A stretch of 64,000 bases of DNA from the NCBI RefSeq assembly GCF_038433155.1, contig NZ_JBCDMW010000021.1, forward strand, positions 124,001 through 188,000. Reading direction: 5' to 3'. The notes under the pieces were generated by a model. That model was not told the DNA's origin and did no database searches. It saw only the letters and a program-made list of their open reading frames with translations. The DNA comes from Luteococcus sp038433155. GTDB taxonomy: Bacteria; Actinomycetota; Actinomycetes; Propionibacteriales; Propionibacteriaceae. Positions 33,435 through 41,336 of the stretch are shown here, one piece after another. Every line of letters starts with the position of its first letter. Position 1 is the first letter of the stretch. The position numbers were made by a program, and so were the translations under genes.

Positions 33435-34217
33435 ATGGTGACTACGCAGGATGTCCTGGAGCTGATGCAGCGGGTGGCCGCCGAGGTGATCACCCCGCGC
33501 TTCCGCGCCCTGTCCGACGCGGAGGTGGAGCAGAAGAATCCGGGGGACTATGTCACCATCGCGGACCGTGAGTCCGAGATCCTGCTCACCCGGGAGCTGC
33601 GACGGATGTTCCCCGGCGCGGTGGTGGTGGGCGAGGAGGCCTGCTTCAACCAGCCGGAGCTGGAATACACCCTGGGTGGCGTGGAGCACGGCTTCACCGT
33701 GGACCCGGTGGACGGCACCCGCAATTTCGTGGCCGGCAGCCCCGACTTCGCCGTGATGATCGCGGAGGTGGTCAAGGGCGAGCAGACCCGCGGCTGGATC
33801 TGGCAGCCGGAACACGGCACCTCCTTCGTCGCGGAGCGCGGCGCGGGGGTGGAACGCAATGGCCAGCTGTTGACCAGGGGTCCGGTGCGGGACCTGCCGG
33901 TGGGCGCCACCAGCAAGCACCGTCGCCACGGCTTCGACGGTCAGGGCAGCCTGGCCCCGGTGGAGCGTTCGGCCTGGTGCTGCGGGATCGACTACCCCAA
34001 GGTGCTCACCGGGGAGCTGGACTATCTGGTCTACAGCCAGGTACACCCGTGGGACCACCTGCCGGGAACCCTGATGGTGCGCGAGATCGGCGGGGCCGCC
34101 CGACGCTGGGACGGCGTCGACTACACCGCCGACTGGCCCGGGCCGGGGCTGCTCAGCGCCGCGACGCCGGAACTGTGGGACCGGGTGGCACGGGTGTGGG
34201 GCGAGCCCGACCGCTGA
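33435..34217 (+). CDS. hisN: Histidinol-phosphatase / inositol monophosphatase family protein
   Basis: A 260-residue Mg-dependent phosphatase. The metal site is complete: GEE near residue 73, DPVDGTRNF near 93 and HPWDHLPG near 200. Actinobacterial members next to unrelated genes usually serve as histidinol-phosphatase (HisN) in histidine synthesis; inositol-1-phosphate phosphatase is the alternative. No other his genes lie in the window, so the exact substrate is inferred from family resemblance. Confidence 0.82.
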   Translation: MVTTQDVLELMQRVAAEVITPRFRALSDAEVEQKNPGDYVTIADRESEILLTRELRRMFPGAVVVGEEACFNQPELEYTLGGVEHGFTVDPVDGTRNFVAGSPDFAVMIAEVVKGEQTRGWIWQPEHGTSFVAERGAGVERNGQLLTRGPVRDLPVGATSKHRRHGFDGQGSLAPVERSAWCCGIDYPKVLTGELDYLVYSQVHPWDHLPGTLMVREIGGAARRWDGVDYTADWPGPGLLSAATPELWDRVARVWGEPDR

Positions 34218-34224
34218 ACGCTGA

Positions 34225-34261
34225 AGGCCCCAGGGCCTGTCGAAGGGACCGGCTGGGGCCT
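34225..34261. terminator. Terminator hairpin between hisN and MBL hydrolase genes
   Basis: Perfect 9-bp inverted repeat AGGCCCCAG (34225-34233) and CTGGGGCCT (34253-34261) between two convergent genes. The loop and right flank contain pieces of the interspersed palindromic repeat found in rsmE. Confidence 0.55.
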
Positions 34262-34283
34262 CGATGGGCTCGGCCGCCGTGGT
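34233..34283. repeat. Rearranged copy of the interspersed palindromic repeat
   Basis: Contains GGCCTGTCGA (right-arm sequence, 34234-34243) and CCTCGATGGGCTCGG (left-arm variant, 34259-34273) followed by the shared tail CCGCCGTGGT. The arms are in reversed order relative to the rsmE copies. Confidence 0.65.
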
Positions 34284-34296
34284 TGGGCGCGGCTGG

Positions 34297-35184
34297 TCAC
34301 GTGATGATCGGCAACAGCGTGCTCTTGGTCACGCCCTTGACCTGCAGGGACTGGTAGAGCCAGGGCAGGGCATTGGCGACGCTCTGTGGGGCGAAGGGCC
34401 AGTCCACCTCGCGAGGACCGTTCAGGTCCGCCACCACGTCGTCGATGGTCATGCCGTTCTTGATGCAGTCCTCGGCGGCCGCCCACAGCTTGGAGATGTT
34501 GGCCCGCTGGTCGGTGACCTGCTGGAGGCTGGCCACCGGGCCGTGGCCGGGGATGAACAGCGCATCCTCGCGGGCATTCTTCAGCACCCCGTCCAGCGCC
34601 TGCGGCCAGCTGTCGACGTGCGAGTCCGGGCCCACCATCGGGTCCGAGGAAGTCTCCACCATGTCCCCGACGAAGGTGATCCGAGCGTCGGGCACCTGCA
34701 CGAACAGGTCGGAATCGCTGTGGCCCGGGCCCAGATGCACCAGTTCCACCACCCGACTGCCCAGGTCAATGGCGTGCAGGAAGGAGATGGTGTGGCCGGG
34801 CGCCACCAACTCGGCGGGGTCGAAGCCCAGGTCCCGCCGGATCACCTCCGGGTCGACGTCCGGGTCATGGGTGCCTTCCAGATGGGCCAACAGGTTCTCG
34901 TGCCCGATGCTGACCGCGTCGGGGGCCTCGGCCAGCACGCCGGCCAGGCCGTAGAAGTGGTCGAAGTGTGCGTGGGTCACCACGACGTGGGTGACCGGCC
35001 GACCGGCCAGCCGATGGGCGGAGGCGGCCAGCTCCCGACCCTGCGCGGGGGAGGAGCCGGTGTCCACCAGCAGCACCCCGTCGCGGCCGATCACCAGACC
35101 GGCATTGACCGACGCCGGTTCCAGCGGCGCCACGTACACGTCGTCGCGGACCAGCTGCCAGTCACCCAGGGAGAATTCACGCAT
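34297..35184 (-). CDS. Metallo-beta-lactamase-fold hydrolase
   Basis: A 295-residue cytoplasmic hydrolase. The metal-binding motif THAHFDH is intact, with further ligands expected in GPGHSDSD and the C-terminal PGHGPV. The substrate cannot be told; relatives include glyoxalase II-like and quorum lactone hydrolases. ATG 35182-35184 (MREFSLGDW) is preferred over a start eight codons upstream because a TAGGCT -10 ends seven bases before it on the minus strand. Confidence 0.87.
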   Translation of the reverse strand: MREFSLGDWQLVRDDVYVAPLEPASVNAGLVIGRDGVLLVDTGSSPAQGRELAASAHRLAGRPVTHVVVTHAHFDHFYGLAGVLAEAPDAVSIGHENLLAHLEGTHDPDVDPEVIRRDLGFDPAELVAPGHTISFLHAIDLGSRVVELVHLGPGHSDSDLFVQVPDARITFVGDMVETSSDPMVGPDSHVDSWPQALDGVLKNAREDALFIPGHGPVASLQQVTDQRANISKLWAAAEDCIKNGMTIDDVVADLNGPREVDWPFAPQSVANALPWLYQSLQVKGVTKSTLLPIIT

Positions 35185-35191
35185 GCGCCCG

Positions 35192-35197
35192 AGCCTA
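35192..35197 (-). promoter_or_regulatory. -10 hexamer of the MBL hydrolase gene
   Basis: Minus-strand TAGGCT, seven bases from the ATG. It overlaps the end of vapC, which is transcribed in the same direction. Confidence 0.45.
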
Positions 35198-35590
35198 GCT
35201 ATGCGCATCCAGGGTTGCGACCTCCGCGGCTGCCAGCAGGCGCTGGTCGGTGGTGATCAGGACGATGCCCTCCACTGAGGCCTGGGTGGCGATCAACCGA
35301 TCAAAGGGATCGGCATGGTCCAGCTGGAGCGCGTCCAGGTGCCGCACGAACTCGGTGGTCACCGCCAGTTCGCGCAGCCGGCTCTTCCGAAGTCCGTCGA
35401 AGAAGTCCGCGGTGATCGCCAGCCGCCCCTTCGCCTGTTTGATCATGATCTCCCAGATCGAGGCGGCCGAGTAGTAGCCCGCCGAGGCTGTTCGGATGTA
35501 CTCCACGGTCTGGGGACCCAGCGATCCGAGATCCGGCTCCAGCAGCCGCAACAGGGCGTTGGTGTCCAACAGGAATCGGTGGCCGCTCAC
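35195..35590 (-). CDS. vapC: VapC-like PIN-domain toxin
   Basis: A 131-residue PIN-domain ribonuclease of a type II toxin-antitoxin pair. The acidic active-site residues are visible: Asp in FLLDTNALL, Glu in SIWEI, Asp in DPFDRLIA and Asp in LITTDQRLL. The gene overlaps the antitoxin stop by four bases, as is usual. It ends about 10 bases before the MBL hydrolase start. Confidence 0.92.
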   Translation of the reverse strand: MSGHRFLLDTNALLRLLEPDLGSLGPQTVEYIRTASAGYYSAASIWEIMIKQAKGRLAITADFFDGLRKSRLRELAVTTEFVRHLDALQLDHADPFDRLIATQASVEGIVLITTDQRLLAAAEVATLDAHS

Positions 35591-35835
35591 AGCGGTTCCT
35601 TGGCGGAGGTCTCGAACAGTTCCAGGAGCTCCTCATCCGGCTCGTCCAGGTCACGGCCTGGCTCCACCCGAACGGTCCCCTTGCCGGTGCCGAAGACGAT
35701 CTCGATGTCGTCGTGCCGCACCAGATCGGCAATTGGGCGGCCAGCCCGTGCAATGGTCACGCGTTCCCCCTGCTCCACCAGCTCCAGCAGCCGCGACAGG
35801 TGGGTCTTGGCCTCATGGATGTTCACGGTCGTCAT
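35587..35835 (-). CDS. vapB: Phd/YefM-type antitoxin
   Basis: An 82-residue antitoxin. The N-terminal DNA-binding half is typical of the Phd/YefM family (MTTVNIHEAKTHLSRLLELVEQGERVTIARAGRPIADLV), and the acidic C-terminal half (DEPDEELLELFE) should bind and neutralise the PIN toxin. It probably represses its own operon through the palindrome that covers its start codon. Confidence 0.9.
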   Translation of the reverse strand: MTTVNIHEAKTHLSRLLELVEQGERVTIARAGRPIADLVRHDDIEIVFGTGKGTVRVEPGRDLDEPDEELLELFETSAKEPL

Positions 35836-35850
35836 ACGACCATGGTATGA
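35832..35850. promoter_or_regulatory. Candidate antitoxin operator
   Basis: TCATAC-N7-GTATGA, a perfect inverted repeat that overlaps the antitoxin start codon (35833-35835). Just upstream a direct repeat AACTTAG-N3-AACTTAG spans 35850-35866. Such placement fits autoregulation of a vapBC operon. Confidence 0.55.
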
Positions 35851-35920
35851 ACTTAGTCAAACTTAGCCCAGTGCGGTCCGAGGCGCTGGGTTGTCCGGTC
35901 CGCCCGTCGGTCGGGCGCGG

Positions 35921-35926
35921 TATGCT
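35921..35926 (+). promoter_or_regulatory. -10 hexamer of hrcA-dnaJ operon
   Basis: TATGCT immediately before and touching the CIRCE element, so HrcA binding would block RNA polymerase. Confidence 0.5.
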
Positions 35927-35951
35927 GGCACTCGCGCCATTCGAGTGCCAA
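35925..35951. promoter_or_regulatory. CIRCE element (HrcA operator)
   Basis: CTGGCACTC-N9-GAGTGCCAA compared with the consensus TTAGCACTC-N9-GAGTGCTAA. The core CTGGCACTC/GAGTGCCA arms pair perfectly and the spacing is exact. It lies 25 bases upstream of hrcA, indicating heat-shock autoregulation. Confidence 0.9.
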
Positions 35952-35976
35952 AATGCAGCGAGACGACGAGGAGGGG

Positions 35977-37005
35977 ATGATGCTCGACGACCGCAAGATG
36001 GACGTGCTGAAGGCCATCGTCACCGACTACGTCTCCAGCAAGGAGCCGGTGGGCTCCAAGGCGCTGGTGGAGCGCCACCAGCTGAACGTCTCCCCGGCCA
36101 CCGTGCGCAATGACATGGCGGTGCTGGAGGAGGAGGGCTACATCACCCAGCCCTACACCAGCGCCGGCCGGATCCCCACGGACAAGGGCTATCGCCTGTT
36201 CGTGGACCGGTTGGCGACGGTCAAGCCACTCTCCGCCGCGGAGAAGCGCGCCATCCAGACCTTCATGGCCGGCGCGCTGGACTTGGATGACATCGTCACC
36301 CGCACGGTGCGGATCCTGGCCCAGATCACCCAGCAGGTGGCGATTGTGCAGTATCCGGTCAGCACCTCGGCGCAGGTGCGCCACATCGAGTTGGTCAGCC
36401 TGACGGCGGACCGGGTGCTGGTGATCCTGATCAACTCCACCGGCCGGGTGGAACAGCGTTCCGTCGAGCTGCCGACGCACTCCGAGGAGGCGTTGGCGGA
36501 GCTGCGGGGGCGGCTCAATGCCGCCGTCGTCGGGCTGACCCCGGCTCAAGGTGCGGACCGGTTGGCCACCCTGCTGGCCGAACTGCCGCCCACCATTCCC
36601 CGGCACTGGGCCAACACCGTCGTCGCGACGGTGTTGGAGATGCTGGCCGACGACCCGTCCACCCGGATCGCGGTGGCCGGGGTGCCCAATCTGAGCCGCT
36701 TCGGTGACCAGTTCGAGACCACGGTGCGGCCCGTGCTGGAGGCGCTGGAGGAGCAGGTGGTGCTGCTGCACCTGCTGGGCGAGGCCAGCACCGGGATGGC
36801 CGGCGACGTCACCGTGCGGATCGGGCAGGAGAATCCGTACGAGCGTCTCCAGTCGACCTCGCTGGTGGCAAGCACCTATGGTTCTCCCGACGAGTCCTGG
36901 GCCAGTCTGGGAATCGTCGGCCCCACCCGGATGGACTACCCCTCAACCATGGCCTCGGTACGTGCCGTGGCCCGATATGTTGGCCGCTTCCTGGCAGAAG
37001 GATGA
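35977..37005 (+). CDS. hrcA: Heat-inducible transcription repressor HrcA
   Basis: A 342-residue repressor that binds CIRCE and is kept active by GroEL. The winged helix at the N terminus (RKMDVLKAIVTDYVSSKEPVGSKALVERHQLNVSPATVRNDMAVLEEEGYI) and the C-terminal GAF-like segment (SLGIVGPTRMDYPSTMASVRAVARYV) are clear. ATG 35977 (or the adjacent ATG 35980) follows GAGGAGGGG. Its stop overlaps the first possible dnaJ start (ATGA). Confidence 0.96.
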   Translation: MMLDDRKMDVLKAIVTDYVSSKEPVGSKALVERHQLNVSPATVRNDMAVLEEEGYITQPYTSAGRIPTDKGYRLFVDRLATVKPLSAAEKRAIQTFMAGALDLDDIVTRTVRILAQITQQVAIVQYPVSTSAQVRHIELVSLTADRVLVILINSTGRVEQRSVELPTHSEEALAELRGRLNAAVVGLTPAQGADRLATLLAELPPTIPRHWANTVVATVLEMLADDPSTRIAVAGVPNLSRFGDQFETTVRPVLEALEEQVVLLHLLGEASTGMAGDVTVRIGQENPYERLQSTSLVASTYGSPDESWASLGIVGPTRMDYPSTMASVRAVARYVGRFLAEG

Positions 37006-38204
37006 CTTTCATTCCCATGAGTTCTGACTACTACGAGATCCTCGGCGTCGAGCGCGATGCCACGCCCGAGCAGATCAAGAAGGCCTACCGTCGGATGGCC
37101 ATGAAGATGCACCCCGACGTCAGCACCGAGCCGGATGCCGACGAGAAGTTCAAGCAGGTGCAGGAGGCCTATGAGGTGCTCTCCGATCCGCAGAAGAAGT
37201 CCATCTTCGACCGCGGCGGGGACCCCATGGGCGGCGGCTTCGGTGGCATGGGCGGGGCCGGTGGCTTCGGCGGTTTCCCGGGTGGTGGTTTCGGCGGTGG
37301 CTTCGACTTCACCAACCTGGTGGATGCCATGTTCGGACAGCAGGCCCAGCGCGGCCCGCGCTCCCGGGTGCGGCGCGGGCAGGACGCCCTGGTCCGGCAG
37401 AGCCTGGGGCTGGCGGAGGCCGCCTTCGGCGTCACCAAGCCGCTGAGCGTGGAGACCGCCGTGGTCTGCCCGCGCTGCACGGGCTCGGGCTGCGCCGACG
37501 GCGCCGAGCCGGTGACCTGCACCACCTGCAATGGCAATGGCGAGATCACCCAGATCCAGCGCTCCTTCCTGGGCGACATCCGCACCTCCCAGCCCTGCCC
37601 CAACTGCCGTGGCTACGGCAACGTGATCCCGCACCCCTGTGGCGAGTGCTCCGGCGAGGGCCGGGTGCGTTCCAGCCGCACCCTGAACGTCAAGATCCCC
37701 GCCGGGGTCAGCACCGGCAACCGGATCCACCTGGAGGGGCAGGGTGAGGTGGGCCCCGGCGGCGGCCCCGCCGGCGACCTGTACGTGGAACTCGTCGTGC
37801 AGAACCACGAGGTCTTCACGCGCGACGGCGACAACCTGGAGATGGTCCTGCGGGTCCCGATGACTGCGGCGGCGCTGGGTACCACGCTGACCGTCGACAC
37901 CCTGGAGGCGGAGCGGGAGGACTCCGACGAGTCCGAGCGCACCCTGGAGGTGGAGATTCCCGCCGGCACCCAGAGCGGAACCCGGATGGCCGTCGCGGGC
38001 CGTGGCATCCCGCGGCTGCGCGGCAATGGGCGGGGCGAGCTGGGGATCACCTTCGTCGTGCAGACCCCCACCAAGCTCGACGGCCACCAGCGTGACCTGC
38101 TCAAGCAGCTGGCCGAGGCCCGGGGTGAGACCTCGGTCACGGCGCAGGTGCACAAGGGCAAGCAGGGTGTCTTCGACCGACTCAAGGAAGCCTTCGGGGC
38201 CTGA
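37002..38204 (+). CDS. dnaJ: Molecular chaperone DnaJ
   Basis: A type I Hsp40 of 400 residues (395 if the second ATG at 37017 is used, which gives the usual MSSDYYEILGV). The J domain has the HPD tripeptide (KMHPDV), then a Gly/Phe/Met-rich region, then four zinc motifs CPRCTGSG, CTTCNGNG, CPNCRGYG and CGECSGEG, and the C-terminal substrate domains. The first ATG overlaps the hrcA stop. Its own stop overlaps the rsmE start (TGATG). As the second DnaJ typical of actinobacteria it is co-regulated with hrcA. Confidence 0.95.
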   Translation: MTFIPMSSDYYEILGVERDATPEQIKKAYRRMAMKMHPDVSTEPDADEKFKQVQEAYEVLSDPQKKSIFDRGGDPMGGGFGGMGGAGGFGGFPGGGFGGGFDFTNLVDAMFGQQAQRGPRSRVRRGQDALVRQSLGLAEAAFGVTKPLSVETAVVCPRCTGSGCADGAEPVTCTTCNGNGEITQIQRSFLGDIRTSQPCPNCRGYGNVIPHPCGECSGEGRVRSSRTLNVKIPAGVSTGNRIHLEGQGEVGPGGGPAGDLYVELVVQNHEVFTRDGDNLEMVLRVPMTAAALGTTLTVDTLEAEREDSDESERTLEVEIPAGTQSGTRMAVAGRGIPRLRGNGRGELGITFVVQTPTKLDGHQRDLLKQLAEARGETSVTAQVHKGKQGVFDRLKEAFGA

Positions 38205-39085
38205 TGAGCGACGCGCTCTTCCTCGCCGAGATCGGCGACGTGGCCGTCGGTGACCGGGTGGCGGTCACCGGCGACGAGGGGCGGCATGCCGCCGTCGTGA
38301 AGCGGATCGAGCTGGGGGAGTCGGTGTTGTTGGCCGACGGCCGTGGCCGGGCCGTGCGTGGTCCGGTGGTGGAGGTCTCCAAGCAGGGGATCGTCATCGA
38401 GGTGGCTGAGCAGCTGACCCAGCCGGCACGACGATTCCGCTGGGTGGGGGTGCAGGCCCTGGCCAAGGGTGACCGCTCCGACCTGGCCGTCGAGACGATG
38501 ACCGAGCTGGGCATCGACGAGGTACTGGCCTGGCAGGCCAGCCGTTCGATCGTGCGCTGGACCGCCGAGAAGTCCACCAAGGGGCTGGCCAAGTGGGCCG
38601 CCACCGCGCGGGAGGCCACCAAGCAGTCGCGCCGCTTCCGGATCCCCGAGGTGGGCTTCGTGTCCACCAAGCAGTTGGTGGCTCGGATCGAGCAGGCCGA
38701 CCTGGCGCTGGTGCTGCACGAGTCGGCGAGCCAGTGGATCGGCGAGGTGGCGCTGCCCGGGGCCTCGACAGGCTCGGCCGCCGTGGTCGACTCCGAGCCG
38801 AGCCCTGCTCCGGTCCCCGAGCCGGTCGAGGGGTTCGAGGTGTTGTTCATCATCGGCCCGGAGGGTGGCATCAGCCCCGACGAGCTGGCCGCCTTCGAGG
38901 CTGCCGGTGCCCGCGCCGTGCTGGTCAGCGACGGGGTGCTGCGCACCTCCACCGCCGGTGTGGTGGCCCTGGCTCAACTGCAATTGCTGGCGGGAGCAGT
39001 GGCCTCGACCAGCTCGGCCGACGTCCCCACCCCGGAGCGCAACCCGGCCCCGGTCCCCGAGCCTGTCGAGGGGTTCCGTGACTGA
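38204..39085 (+). CDS. rsmE: 16S rRNA m3U1498 methyltransferase with two repeat-encoded inserts
   Basis: A 293-residue SPOUT methyltransferase acting on 16S rRNA. The PUA-like N-terminal domain and the SPOUT motifs LVLHESA, FIIGPEGGISPDEL and LRTSTAGVVAL are present. Normal enzymes have about 240-250 residues. The surplus comes from a 69-bp palindromic repeat inserted in frame between the LVLHE and GPEGG motifs (residues about 187-209) and a second copy encoding the C-terminal tail; both contain PAPVPEPVEGF. The first insert falls in a surface loop between core strands, so activity may survive. The stop lies inside the tgt start region (overlap of 8 bases). Confidence 0.93.
   Translation: MSDALFLAEIGDVAVGDRVAVTGDEGRHAAVVKRIELGESVLLADGRGRAVRGPVVEVSKQGIVIEVAEQLTQPARRFRWVGVQALAKGDRSDLAVETMTELGIDEVLAWQASRSIVRWTAEKSTKGLAKWAATAREATKQSRRFRIPEVGFVSTKQLVARIEQADLALVLHESASQWIGEVALPGASTGSAAVVDSEPSPAPVPEPVEGFEVLFIIGPEGGISPDELAAFEAAGARAVLVSDGVLRTSTAGVVALAQLQLLAGAVASTSSADVPTPERNPAPVPEPVEGFRD
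38763..38831. repeat. 69-bp palindromic repeat, copy in the middle of rsmE
   Basis: Left arm CCTCGACAGGCTCGG (38763-38777) and right arm CCGAGCCGGTCGAGG (38817-38831) pair with one mismatch. The length is 23 codons and the reading frame is kept. The left arm is followed by CCGCCGTGGT, as in the copies at 34259 and 61784. Confidence 0.9.
39003..39071. repeat. 69-bp palindromic repeat, copy at the end of rsmE
   Basis: Left arm CCTCGACCAGCTCGG (39003-39017) and right arm CCGAGCCTGTCGAGG (39057-39071) pair with two mismatches. Same length and orientation as the copy 240 bp upstream. Its right end supplies GAGGGG (39068-39073) just before the tgt start. Confidence 0.9.
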
Positions 39086-40346
39086 CTTCTCCTTCACCCC
39101 GCGCACCGTGCTGGACAACGGGATCGGCCGCACCGGCACCATCCACACCCCGCACGGCGACATCCAGACACCGGCCTTCATCGCCGTCGGCACCAAGGCC
39201 ACCGTCAAGGCCGTCCTACCGGAGGCCATCAAGGAGCTGGGCGCCCAGGCGGTGCTGGCCAATGCCTACCACCTCTACCTGCAGCCGGGCAGCGACCTCG
39301 TCGACGAGGCGGGCGGTCTGGGCCGTTTCATGAACTGGCCCGGGCCCACCGTGACCGACTCGGGCGGTTTCCAGGTGATGAGCCTGGGCGCCGGCTTCAA
39401 GAAGGTGATCGAGATGGACGCCAAGCGCGCCGAAGCAGATCACGCGGTGGCCGCCGGCAAGGAGCGGTTGGCGCACGTCGACGACGACGGGGTGACCTTC
39501 AAGAGCCATCTGGATGGCACGAAGCACCGGTTCACCCCCGAGGTGAGCATGCGGGTGCAGCACCAGCTGGGCGCCGACATCATGTTCGCCTTCGACGAGC
39601 TGACCCACCTGCACAATTCCCGCGGCTACCAGGAGGAGGCGCTGGAGCGCACCCGTCGCTGGGCGGAACGCTGCCTGGCCGAGCACAAGCGGCTGACCGA
39701 TGAGCGTGCGGACAAGCCCTACCAGGCACTGTTCGGGGTGATCCAGGGCGCCCAGTACGAGGACCTGCGGCGCAAGGCCTGCCGGGACCTGGGTGGGATG
39801 GAGGTCGACGGGCAGCGCTTCGACGGCTTTGGCTACGGCGGGGCGCTGGAGAAGGAGAATCTGGGCGCCATCTGCCGCTGGATGAGCGAGGAACTCCCCT
39901 TCGACAAGCCGCGACACCTGCTGGGGATCAGTGAGCCGGATGACTTCTTCGCCGCCGTGGCCGCCGGGGCGGACACCTTCGACTGCGTCAACCCGTCGCG
40001 GGTGGCCCGCAATGCGGCCATCTACACCGCCGACGGCCGCTACAACCTGACCACCGCCCGCAACCGGCGCTCCCTCGAGCCGCTGGAGGATGGCTGTGAC
40101 TGCTACACCTGCCAGCACTACACCCGGGCCTACCTGCACCACCTGTTCAAGGCCAAGGAGATGCTGGCCTCGACCCTGGCCACCATCCACAATGAGCGCT
40201 TCACGGTGCGGCTGGTGGACAGCATCCGTCGGTCCATGGACGACGGGGACTTCGCGGCCCACCGGGAGGACTTCCTGGGCCGTTTCTACGGGAATGTCAA
40301 CGCCGCCTCCGGCGTTGAGAGGGCAACTGACCAGCTGCAACATTGA
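39078..40346 (+). CDS. tgt: tRNA-guanine transglycosylase
   Basis: Exchanges guanine 34 of certain tRNAs for a queuosine precursor. The 422-residue protein has the catalytic Asp segments TVTDSGGFQVMSL and FDCVNPSRVARNA and the zinc site CDCYTCQHYTRAYLHHL. GTG 39078 lies inside the end of rsmE; GAGGGG four bases upstream, derived from the repeat, is the only visible ribosome-binding site. Length and N terminus (FTPRTVLDNGIGRTGTI) match the family. A queuosine-precursor transporter gene lies 3 kb downstream and no queC/D/E/F genes are visible, suggesting salvage. Confidence 0.95.
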   Translation: MTDFSFTPRTVLDNGIGRTGTIHTPHGDIQTPAFIAVGTKATVKAVLPEAIKELGAQAVLANAYHLYLQPGSDLVDEAGGLGRFMNWPGPTVTDSGGFQVMSLGAGFKKVIEMDAKRAEADHAVAAGKERLAHVDDDGVTFKSHLDGTKHRFTPEVSMRVQHQLGADIMFAFDELTHLHNSRGYQEEALERTRRWAERCLAEHKRLTDERADKPYQALFGVIQGAQYEDLRRKACRDLGGMEVDGQRFDGFGYGGALEKENLGAICRWMSEELPFDKPRHLLGISEPDDFFAAVAAGADTFDCVNPSRVARNAAIYTADGRYNLTTARNRRSLEPLEDGCDCYTCQHYTRAYLHHLFKAKEMLASTLATIHNERFTVRLVDSIRRSMDDGDFAAHREDFLGRFYGNVNAASGVERATDQLQH

Positions 40347-40383
40347 TGGCTGCAAGACCCACGTTTGCAATGGAGATGGTGTG

Positions 40384-41328
40384 ATGAAGGACCCGCGGGA
40401 GCTCTACGAACTGTCCGGGGCGCCCAGCTATGGCGCCCCGGCGCTGATCGCGCTCTCCGGTTTCATGGACGCCGGGCAGGCGGCCCAGTTGGCCGCCCAG
40501 CACCTGGTGGACAACCGCCCCAGCCGGATCATCGCGCGTTTCGACGTGGACCAGCTGGTGGACCATCGCTCGCGTCGCCCCGTGATCACCTTCGACAAGG
40601 ACCACTACACCGACTACCAGCCGATGGAGCTGGTGGTGCGGGTGGTCACCGATGACGCCGGCAAGGACTTCCTGCTGTTCACCGGACCCGAACCGGACTA
40701 CCAGTGGGAGCGCTTCTGCGCCGCCGTCGCCATCCTGCTGGGGGAGCTGGGATCGACGCTGGCCGTGGGCCTGCACGGGATTCCGTGGGGGGCCCCGCAC
40801 ACCCGGCCGGTGGGTCTGACGGCGCACTCGGTGGATCAGTCGTTGATTGCCGGTTATGCGTCGATGCACGACAAGATCCAGCTGCCCAGCTCGGTGGAGG
40901 CACTGCTGGAGGTGCGGCTGCCCGAGACCCATATCCGCACCGTCGGCTTCTCCGTGCACGTGCCGCACTACCTGGCCGGCGCCGAGTTCCCGGCCGGTTC
41001 GGTGCGCCTGCTGGATTCCGCGGCCGAGGCGGCGGAGCTGGCATTGGCCGTACCGGACCTGCGCAGCGCCGCCGACGAGTACCTGCGGGAGATCGACGCC
41101 CTGGTGGCGCAGAACCCGGAGAATGCCGAGGCGATCGGCCAGATGGAGGCTGCCTATGACCAGGCCACTGCTGGCCGCGAGCTGAACGGCCCTCAGCCGC
41201 GGCCGGAGGTGGACGAGTCCGAGCTGCCCACCGGCGATGACCTGGCCGCCGAGTTCGAGCAATTCCTCAAGGACTCGGACAAGGGCAATGGCAAGGGCAA
41301 GGAGGGCGGCTTCGGACTGGGGGAGTGA
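40384..41328 (+). CDS. PAC2 family protein
   Basis: A 314-residue protein of the PAC2 family (proteasome assembly chaperone-like fold) common in actinobacteria. The start APSYGAPALIALSGFMDAGQAAQLAAQHLVD and the segments LFTGPEPDYQWERF and HIRTVGFSVHVPHYLAGAEFPAGSVRLL are typical. The C-terminal 60 residues are Glu/Asp/Lys/Gly-rich and disordered. A link with proteasome function is suggested by the fold only. ATG 40384 follows GGAGATGG; the GTG at 40381 is the alternative. Confidence 0.85.
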   Translation: MKDPRELYELSGAPSYGAPALIALSGFMDAGQAAQLAAQHLVDNRPSRIIARFDVDQLVDHRSRRPVITFDKDHYTDYQPMELVVRVVTDDAGKDFLLFTGPEPDYQWERFCAAVAILLGELGSTLAVGLHGIPWGAPHTRPVGLTAHSVDQSLIAGYASMHDKIQLPSSVEALLEVRLPETHIRTVGFSVHVPHYLAGAEFPAGSVRLLDSAAEAAELALAVPDLRSAADEYLREIDALVAQNPENAEAIGQMEAAYDQATAGRELNGPQPRPEVDESELPTGDDLAAEFEQFLKDSDKGNGKGKEGGFGLGE

Positions 41329-41336
41329 CCCGCGGC

